A stretch of DNA of 64,000 bases, taken from contig JABAKD010000018.1 in the NCBI GenBank assembly GCA_012845835.1, forward strand, positions 9,835,759 to 9,899,758, written 5' to 3'. The notes under the pieces were generated by a model. It was not told where the DNA came from. It was given only the letters and a program-made list of their open reading frames with translations, and did not search any database. Source of the DNA: Undaria pinnatifida. Lineage: Eukaryota; Sar; Phaeophyceae; Laminariales; Alariaceae. Below, piece after piece: positions 56,527-64,000 of this stretch. Position 1 is the first letter of the stretch. Every line of letters starts with the position of its first letter. A program made the translations under genes and the position numbers.

Positions 56527-57156
56527 CTCGGTCCGTGCGCCAACGCCAAAAGGGCGACAGCAGACACGGTGGAGGGGCTTGAGAGGGACCTCTACCCAGC
56601 TAAGGGAGCCAAGGTCATGCTCACGAAGAACCTGTACCAACAAGTTGGACTCGTGAACGGCATTCGAGGCCAAGTCGTCGAGTTGGTGTCTGCAGACGAC
56701 GCGCCCCCGCCGAACCTCCCCCTTTACGTTGTCAAGTTCAGAGGGTACTCAGGGGGGGAATGGTCGTCTCAGGAGAGATGTAGAGGGTGTGTGCCGATTT
56801 CTCCCGCAGACACTACTTGGCAGGACGGGGGAACGCAGGTCAGGACGCAACTGCCGTTGAGGCTCTCCTGGGCCATCACCATGCACAAATCACAGGGGCA
56901 GACGTTAGAGAAGGCCGTCATAGACTTGGGGCCGAAGGAGGCCTACACGGGGCTTACTTTCGTCTGTCTCAGTAGGGCTAAAAGACTAGCGGACCTCATG
57001 GTAGAGCCAATGAGTTTCGACAGGATAGGCAAGCTTGGAAACTCCGACACCATGAAGGCTAGGTTGCGGGAAGAGGTTAGGCTGGTGGACTTAGCACAAA
57101 GCACGCGGGGTAGGTACACAGGCATGGGCGTCTTCAACGCCGTCGCGGCCAACTAA
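56527..57156 (+). pseudogene. PIF1-like helicase, C-terminal fragment
   Basis: PIF1 family helicases are 5'-3' SF1B DNA helicases, found both as cellular genes and in Helitron-type elements. The frame contains ADTVEGLERDLYPAKGAKVM, LTKNLYQQVGLVNGIRGQVV, then SWAITMHKSQGQTLEKAVID and FVCLSRAKRLADLMVEPMSF. These are the usual C-terminal motifs, including the HKSQG..L motif V region and the LSR motif VI. The Walker A and DEAD-like motifs should lie upstream but are absent: the DNA before 56520 has no continuing frame and soon becomes the 175-bp array. It ends normally (NAVAAN, TAA-type stop at 57154-57156). It is a truncated copy; I cannot tell host-gene from transposon origin. Confidence 0.75.
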
Positions 57157-57302
57157 TGACCACATCAATTGCAATACAACAAACGTCACATCGGCTCTTT
57201 TCCACCTGTGGTGCCCCTCGCAATCACACGAACCAATGGCACGTGGACGCACACGTCTGACGACAGTTACTTCTATCAGCTGTCGCTCGTTTTAGCGACA
57301 GC

Positions 57303-57540
57303 TATTGTATGTTTTATTCATTTATTTATTCATTTATTCATTTAGGGTCTATTCATGTATTCATTTATTCATGTATTCATTTTTTCATTTATTCATTTAT
57401 TCGTTTATTCATTTATTCATTTATTCATTTATTCATTCATTTATTCATTTATTCATTCATTCATTCGTTCATGCATTTATGTATTTATATTTATTGATTG
57501 GTTTATGTATGTATGTATGTATGTATGTATGTATCATGTG
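57303..57540 (+). repeat. ATTT/ATTC tetranucleotide repeat
   Basis: ATTCATTT-type tetranucleotides followed by GTAT repeats (about 57505-57535) and GTTT (57541-57555). Long hydrophobic frames (FIHLFIYSF) are artefacts of this repeat. Confidence 0.9.
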
Positions 57541-57555
57541 TGTTTGTTTGTTTGT

Positions 57556-58260
57556 TGCATACATCTTTCGGATTGCGTTGAATATTACTTCGAAGTATCA
57601 TTTTCTGTGGCTTGGGGAGGGAGAGCAGCTGGCTGACATGTCTACCGCAGTATCCAACTCTGCCTCATACCCACATGTCTTTGCTCATAATGAACACATC
57701 TCCCTCCCTCCACTGTCTGGGTTCTGCTGTGCGAGTTCTCGGACGACTGAGACACCGAATGTTCAACACCATTGACTCCTCCACAACCGAGGTTACAACG
57801 ACACTTCTACAGTTTACCCCATACAGTATCTTGACCTGGCTGTCTTTGCAAACCCTTGCTGGCTGCTAGTTTGCGAGACACCTGTCCCGCATCGTCCGTA
57901 TTATTCCGGGTGTGCACCTTATATGTATCGGACTTTCACCTCGATCAACCAAACAATGCCAGCTGCTGCTGTCCAAGTAAGCTACGTCGTACGCACTCCG
58001 CCAAAAAAACTATGAACCATAACGCCGAATTCTCGCCATGAACAACAAACAACATATTTTTCTTATCGGTTCCCGATTCCTAGTAATATGTCTCTTTTGT
58101 TTATTTATTTACTTATTTATTTAATTAATTATTCAAGTATTGTACTCCGAGTATTCAAGTATTGTACTCCGAGTATTTCTTTTTATTTAATTAATAATTA
58201 GACTAATAATTTAATTTATTAGTTACATAATTATTCATTCTTCATCCCGTTTAATGTCTT
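57556..58260. other. Gene-free stretch
   Basis: No supported gene. There is AT-rich simple sequence at 58090-58235, and a GAGTATTCAAGTATTGTACTCC direct repeat of about 25 bases at 58132-58178. Confidence 0.4.
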
Positions 58261-58553
58261 CGCACCACTCTCGCTCTCCCTCCCAGTAGTAACTCAGATC
58301 CGGGGTAACATAGCGGGTCCTCCTTCCCCCTCTCCACTACGGTAGGTGACTTCATTTTTATCGCGAGAATGGCTGAGCATTTTCTTCCCCCGTCGACTCG
58401 CGTTGAATTGTGCCTACCCACGCTCTCAGTAGTGGATCCTTTTTTTTTTTGCATTCTTGCAAATAAATTCAAATCTCACCACGGTGCGAATCGAGCTCAA
58501 TGACCAACGCCAGTAGTATTCGAGGGTAGCCGCTAGACCACCGGGGCGACCGG
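58261..58553 (-). mobile_element. tRNA-headed SINE, copy 3
   Basis: The best-preserved copy. On the minus strand: head CCGGTCGCCCCGGTGGTC, A-box TGGTCTAGCGG, B-box-like GCTCGATTCGC, then the tail CGCGAGTCGAC, TCTCGCGATAAAAATG and CTGAGTTACTACTGGGAGGG. There is about 80 percent visible similarity to 12749-13048 over the full length. Confidence 0.7.
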
Positions 58554-59330
58554 CTTTGGGAGGGCATACTTAATGGCGCTTGTTTTATACGTTCGCACTA
58601 TCTTGCAGTGGCTTTGGGGAGGTTTCATTGTCCTGCCCGGCCACCGTGTGCCCGAATCTTGCAGGAGTGGCCTGCGTTGTGGGAGGCATATGGTTTCTGG
58701 GGGATCCCGTCGTCTACCCCTCCTCCTAGGATGATTGACCCGAAGGTGCCGCAAAAGAAGGTGAACATCTTGACTTCAAACTCGGTTGGTGCAGTTGAGG
58801 ATAGTGCATTCGGTATTCACAGCACGAGCTTTGAGCGTCGAGCCGAAGTATACTACCTACCGGTATGCTTGTAGATACGCAGGGCGGATGAGGCAGTGCC
58901 GCTCTATTGTAAGTTTCACAGCCCGGCATGTCAGGTACGCACAAGGTTTGCCGTGATAAATATTGCGTTCAGAAGCACTAAACCTAGCCTGTTGATAGCC
59001 TAATAACAAGGTACAATCCAGCCAAGGTCGAGGTCAAGGTCAAGGTGAGGGGGGATCACTAAAATGTGGAGAGCTTGCGCACGTTGCTTGCAGTTGCGTA
59101 ACTGCGTTATTAAGTATAGTTTAGGATAGCAACGTCCTCCTATCAATTCTCCCACGCCCCCCTCAATGCCGGCCATATATCGTAATGTATTGTGTTTTGT
59201 CTGCAACAGCGTGTGTATCGGACCAGATCGTGGCGGCTTGGTTTTATACGCGCGCCAGCTGCGGATAACGGCTGGTGTTCGCCACTTGTTTCCCCCTTTC
59301 TTTCTCCCCCGTACCCTACCTACCCTACCC

Positions 59331-59486
59331 TCATACGGATATGACGATCCGTGTTATATGTGACGGAGTAAATCACTCCTCGGTCGATGATAATCGACTG
59401 GTACAGCATGAGCAAAAAACTCCTTGCAGCTGATAGACGAGATGGTCCCAGTTGTTGTATTTATTGTTGGCGATCTCGAAGAGGAG
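59331..59486 (-). repeat. Left long terminal repeat (3' LTR of the minus-strand element)
   Basis: At least 156 bases (TCATACGGATATGACGATCC to CTCGAAGAGGAG) match 61257-61389 plus 62566-62590. The outer boundary is placed at TCATACGG because similarity stops there in both copies. A polypurine tract could not be located next to it. Confidence 0.65.
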
Positions 59487-59955
59487 GCGAAGGAGAAGAG
59501 AGAAGAAGTAAGAGTGTGCGCGGTGCACGCGGTCATCGATCGCTCGACTCGAGATAAAAAACGAAACAAAGACTGTCCCGATACAGCGCGCTGTCATGCT
59601 ACCGTTGCTGCTGCTGTGTATAGCAACTCACTCTGCTGTTGTTGCGTAGCAACGTAGCTATCTTTAATACGACCCCGCGATGGTTGGGACGTCAAGTAAA
59701 TTTTTTGTTCAACAATCAAAACTACTTACCAAAAACTTGTTTTTATTGCAGGCTTGCGTAGTACATACTGCAAGTGACATTGACCTACACAAACAATCAG
59801 ACAGTTCCGACTCTCGTTATTTGTCGGTGTACTAGTCTGAAATTATTGGTCTGCTTACATACGAAGTGGAATCCATTGTTGTGTCGCAGCAAGGGTTCAT
59901 TGCTCCTTTGCCACGTCGAAACAACATCAACCGTTCCTGCTTCGCTTTTCAAGAG
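59487..59955. other. Interior between LTR and gag, no pol
   Basis: In a complete copia-type element this side of gag would hold several kilobases of protease, integrase and reverse transcriptase. Here only about 470 bases without any recognisable pol motif remain. Confidence 0.55.
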
Positions 59956-61199
59956 CTAAACCTGAAAGGCAAAATCAAAATCGTCATCGAAGTTGATCGC
60001 AGGCTTCTCGTCGTTGTCGGCGCTCAGTATAGCCGCCGTGTGCGCGCCGCTCGTCTGTGTGCGTGAAGCCCCTTGCGCGCAGCACTCGGTGTCACTGTGC
60101 GACGTCGTTTTGTGCACCCAGCACCATTTTTGGCCAGGTCCCCGTGATGACCCAGCCTTTTTGCCTGCGGGCGTCTTGCCCCTTCCGTAAATTTTGCCCG
60201 GCACTGCGCAACCGCTCTTGTAGTGGCCGACTTTACCGCAGTTGTGGCAAGTGACAACTGGATGAGATGCTGCCGTTGCTGCTGCCATGATGGTCTCACG
60301 TCCAAAAACAGTCTGTTTGCGCGACAGCCCATCCAGATATAAATGCCTCGTGGTGGCTTGTATTTATGTCAGGTTGAAGTCCGGGTCTTTGTAGGTGGTG
60401 AGGTTTATATCGCGGTAGTTCTCGGGAAATCCTTGCACGATGATGTCCGTGAAGTGTCGATCAGTGACCGGTTCTTTCACAGCGGCCAGCTTCCTGCGCA
60501 GGCGATTGGCCTTGATGATGTACGTGTCAGGATCCTCGTTCGGTTCCATGCTTTTTGCGGTCAGTTCCGCCTGAAGCACTCTCGTATCGTCTCGTTGGAA
60601 ACGCGCAGGTACTTGTCCTCCAGTTTTTTCATAGCCTTCTGCCCGTTACCACGGGTGCTGCGCTCGTCGTAAGCGTGAGCAGACACAAGGAGAGCCACTG
60701 CCTTGTCAGTGACCAAGTACAGGATTGCGTAGAGGTCCATGTTGGCTGTATCGAATGCGGCTTGGCGTTGCGACAAGGTACCTCCTGCAGTGTACAGCAG
60801 GCCGGGAGTCAGCAACGGTGCTGTGCTGCGGTCCTTTTCTTCATCTGCGCCGCTTTCATCCTTGGCTGGCCTAGCTTGGCCTTCCATCGCAGCGAATGTG
60901 TCGGGGCATTGCATGCTGAGGATAAATCCAGTCTTCCTATGCCAATCACGAAATATTTCGGGGTCCTCCCCGGTGTAGCACTTGATCCCTCGCACCGTGT
61001 TTATGAGGTTACTGTTGGTGTTGTTGATGCTCGTGGTGCCTCCATGTTTTCCGCAGGTAGTCCGCCGATGACGATGTTCTCGTACGATGTTGGTGTTGTA
61101 GTCCCTCCAAGCAGCAGCTCCAGACGATGACCTTGGCAGCTCTGTCCAGCGACTTAGCGCACACCAGATACAGCAGCTCGGGTCCCCGAGACGTGACAC
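59956..61199 (-). pseudogene. Copia-type gag relic with zinc knuckle
   Basis: Read on the minus strand: an N-terminal segment (VRGIKCYTGEDPEIFRDWHR, MKKLEDKYLRVSNETIRECF), then after a frame change near 60570 the typical gag region (MLQAELTAKSMEPNEDPDTY, IVQGFPENYRDINLTTYKDP). An in-frame TAA (60364-60366) follows, and then the CCHC knuckle CHNCGKVGHYKSGC (about 60220-60260) and a C-terminal tail ending at 59956. The domain order is that of Ty1/copia gag (UBN2-like plus zinc knuckle). One frameshift and one stop make it non-functional. No pol follows. Confidence 0.8.
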
Positions 61200-61256
61200 G
61201 TACTTCGTGGCTCAGAGTTAGCTCTGCAGCAGTTCTTTGCGTCGGGGCTCAGTACC

Positions 61257-62590
61257 TCATACGGATATGGCGATGCGTGTTACATGTGACAGAGTGAAGT
61301 ACTCCTCAATCGATGTTCATCGACTGGTACAGGATGAGCTGCAAGCTCCTCGGGGCTGATAGACGAGATGGTCCCAGTTGTTGTATTTAGGCAAGACGAC
61401 AGAAAGCGGTATACCGCAACCATTTCACGCCACCGTGCGGTACAGCAGAATGCACCTATATTTTTCACCCCGATCCGCGACGCTGGTTGGTCAACTCAGC
61501 CTCGTACCTGTTTCTGACACCAACTCTTGCGGTATATCATACCGCGGCTTTTCAGTTCGGCTGTCACCGTTTTCTGACGTGACCATACCGCTTTCTGGCG
61601 GAAAACATACCATGGCTCGGTTACTGTTCTTCTCTTTTTTCTGTGGGGCATCAATTCCATGGACGTATATACGTGAGTGCGTGTGTCTCGGTTCTGTCAT
61701 GTACGCATTATCTTCTATTAATAGGCACCTGGCGTTAAAATCTTGCGTCGTACGTTCGAAAAAGCGGTAAGGTGCCCTCTCGTACGTGCGCGACTCTCGG
61801 GCCTGCTCGCGTGCCTCGTGCGTGCTTGTTGTCTCGTGCGTGAGCCTGTACAAATTGCATGCCTAAATGTTGCGAGTTACGTTTACTGGTACGCTCGTGC
61901 GTGTGGGGTGAGCGGTATGTGTGGTACAACAGAGTAGTAGGTGCTTACATTCAACGAAAGACCCAGTTTGCCCGTGGAGACGATCGCATCACACGTGCCC
62001 AGTGCGAACATATATCAGGCCCCCTAGTACGTCTCCCGAAATATTATCCGCATATCATACGTACGTCCCGAAGAGGGTTTAATAGCGAGAGAGACAGCGC
62101 GTATAGACGCACGTAACAAATTTTACAGGCTCACGCACGAGGCAACAAGCGCGCACGGGGCACGCGTTCAGGCCCGAGAGTCGCGTACGTACGACGCAAG
62201 ATTTTAACGCAAGGCACTTATTAATAGAAGATAATGCGTACATGACAGAACCGAGACACACGCACTCACATATATACGTCCATGGAATCGATGCCCACAG
62301 AAAAAAGAGAAGAATAGTAACCGAGCCATGGTATATTTTCCGCCAGAAAGCGGTATGGGTCACGTCAGAAAACGGTGACGGCCGAACTGAAAAGCCGCGG
62401 TATGATGTACCGTAAGGAGTTGGTGTCAAAAACAGGTACGAGGCTGAGTTGACCAATCAGCGTCGCGGATCGGGGTGAAGAATATAGGTGCATTCTGCTG
62501 TACCGCACGGTGGCGTGGAATGGTGCGGTATACTGCTTTCTGTCTGTTGTCTGCCATTGTGTTTATTGTTGGCGGTCTCGAAGAGGAGAC
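61257..62590 (-). repeat. Right LTR (5' LTR) split by an inserted element
   Basis: The LTR sequence runs 61257-61389 (ending TTGTTGTATTTA), is interrupted for 1166 bases, and resumes at about 62557 (TTGTGTTTATTGTTGGCGG...GAAGAGGAG). Just inside it on the minus strand is GGTACTGAGCC, weakly like the tRNA-Met primer site TGGTATCAGAGC. The beginning of gag is 57 bases away. Confidence 0.65.
61390..62555. mobile_element. Non-autonomous element with about 450-bp inverted repeats (Mutator-like)
   Basis: The left terminal inverted repeat, about 61390-61857, starts GGCAAGACGACAGAAAGCGG. The right one, about 62110-62555, is its inverse ending CTTTCTGTCTGTTGTCTGCC. They match over most of their length, including GCGGTACAGCAGAATGCACC and GTACGCATTATCTTCTATTA. 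The flanks TTGTATTTA (61381-61389) and TTGTGTTTA (62557-62565) are a 9-bp target duplication with one change. Long inverted repeats plus 9-bp duplications are the hallmark of Mutator-like elements. The roughly 250-bp centre has no transposase. Confidence 0.75.
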
Positions 62591-64000
62591 CTATGCTACC
62601 TTACTCTTCTCTACCCTACCCTACCGTACCGTACCTTATAGGGGAAGTTCAAAGGCACGAAAGCCAACAACCTTCTATGCTTTACGGTCGGGCACCAGGA
62701 GCAGCGGCATAACCGTGGGCCAGCTTCTGTCGGGCGCTCCGAGCAGGGACCCCCGGTGAGCCAGTAAGCCAAGAGCCAACAGGACGCTTGCTACGGCGGG
62801 GGTATTCATACCACGTTTTGGCCGTACTCTAATATTTCTGATTGACCCAAGGTATGATACTATTGACGCTAATGACTACAACACCCACTGTCGTTGGTAT
62901 CCCAGTGGTGTTTTACATACTAAAACTAGGATTGCCACTTTGCCCTCCAACAGTGTAACGTACCAGGTACTGTAGATGTCGTTCCGATATATACACATAC
63001 ACGTCGAACGGCCTTCCGTAAATCAGCGGTATCTCTTCTATGACTCTCCGCCAGCCATTTTCCAATTATGTCCTGCCCACACCACACATTTTGATTTGTA
63101 GCTATACTTCGAAGCACTTCGTTAATCACTTAATACTAGACCATGAGATTGATAATTTTTTTTGTTGATTATGCGTTGTTCTCCAAGTCACTTTCCAGGT
63201 GAGGTATACCAGGTAGTATACTATTAGGGTATAGTATAGGGTATAGAGCTCCTCACGCCAGGAGTTGTAGAGCATTATCGTGCACCCCATGCCGGTATAC
63301 CGTAGCGTGCATTAGAAGACATCGTCGACCGTGCAGGTCTCGCACACTCCCCCATGATATGCCTTTGCCGTCTGAGTCGATCTACACCCCCCCCAACAAA
63401 TAGACCGAGCGGGGTTGATTGGCGAGATGATCAAGAAAAGCAAGGTTCGGGAGTGCGTCCAGAACAAAATAGTTGGGGTCAGTCCGAACGGAGAATGTTT
63501 TTACCACTGTTTTAGACGGGTTCTCAGAGCAAATCGAAGACACGAATTTATATATATCTTCGTCTTGTTGTTTATGGTGATGAGAGGTGATGGCCCCTTG
63601 TCACGGAAGGCGCCTATTTTCCTTCCTGATTACGTATACGGCGTGGCCACCGTATGCCCATATGTTGCAGGGGCGGCGGGTCCCGGGACAAGCGTCTGGT
63701 TGGGGCATGGCGTTGTGCACGCCACCGTCTAGGACGGCGGTACCTTGTGCTACGGTTAAGACGACGACTAGGGTTGGGCTGTCGATTTGAGACTCGGTTG
63801 GCTTAGTTGAGGATAGTGCACTCTGTATTCACAGTTAGTACGTTTTGTGTACCGTAAATCCAAGGGTATACTGCCCACGTGGATCCTAACTACCACGACG
63901 TGAACTCCTGGTACATACTACTACGACGTGAACTCTTGGTATATACATACATATACGCTCGGATAATAGCACAAGCATGTGACTTTGACGCACGTTGCCT
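62591..64000. other. Gene-free stretch to window end
   Basis: No supported gene. CTACCCTACCGTACC simple sequence follows the LTR at 62605-62635. TACCAGGTA palindromes lie at 62961 and 63207. A GAGCTCCTC repeat near 63247 resembles ones at 24608 and 54858. Confidence 0.4.

Noticed and set aside
57305-57775. Hydrophobic frame rich in FIHLFIYS
   Set aside because: Produced by ATTT/ATTC tetranucleotides, not a membrane protein.
61743-62456. Open frames within the inverted-repeat element
   Set aside because: The frames are mirrored in both inverted repeats and show no transposase motif.

Overview
The window looks like nuclear DNA from a unicellular or algal eukaryote, not a prokaryote. Coding stretches are short, GC-rich exons bounded by GT/AG signals (gtgagt, gtgagc, gtaaga, gtacgt) and separated by long AT-richer introns and repeats. 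Spliceosomal RNA genes, LINE, LTR and SINE remnants and long homopolymer tracts are present, and a 500-N assembly gap lies at 421-920. A stramenopile alga such as a brown alga would fit the intron style, glycine/alanine/glutamine-rich exons and poly-C/poly-G tracts, but that assignment is an inference with moderate-to-low confidence.

The clearest functional content is a plus-strand cluster of spliceosomal snRNA genes: U5 (about 39362-39473), U1 (about 41133-41304) and U2 (about 41922-42102). Each keeps its diagnostic sequence: U5 loop CGCCTTTTACT, U1 5' end ATACTTACCTG with its Sm site, and U2 5' end with the branch-site recognition sequence. A broken LINE lies between U5 and U1. A repeated hairpin-rich element follows U2.

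Low-complexity protein genes occupy about 1-16.8 kb and 46.6-49.6 kb. Two blocks (921-5767 and 46862-49333) are paralogues with the same exon order and matching splice phases. A third, degraded block (about 14.6-15.5 kb) matches the acidic 3' part near 6.3-6.6 kb. The far left edge holds the 3' end of another possible copy. A separate partial gene has exons at 8072-8242, 10027-10182 and 10841-11113. Other exon-like pieces are at 51930-52355 (basic C-terminus), 53710-53776 and 54271-54441. None has a recognisable domain.

The rest is mostly repeats. There is a C-terminal fragment of a PIF1-like helicase (56527-57156) next to a 175-bp tandem array. A gag-only, pol-less LTR element (59331-62590, minus strand) has its right LTR split by an 1166-bp element with about 450-bp inverted repeats and a 9-bp target duplication, as in Mutator-like elements. 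There are also a tRNA-headed SINE family (three copies), LINE 3' ends at three loci, a 640-bp palindrome (26264-26907), several minisatellites, and a strongly over-represented palindrome TACCWGGTA (18 sites). From 18.2 to 22.9 kb, and over much of 24-26, 27-28.8, 30-36.7 and 62.6-64 kb, no gene could be supported.
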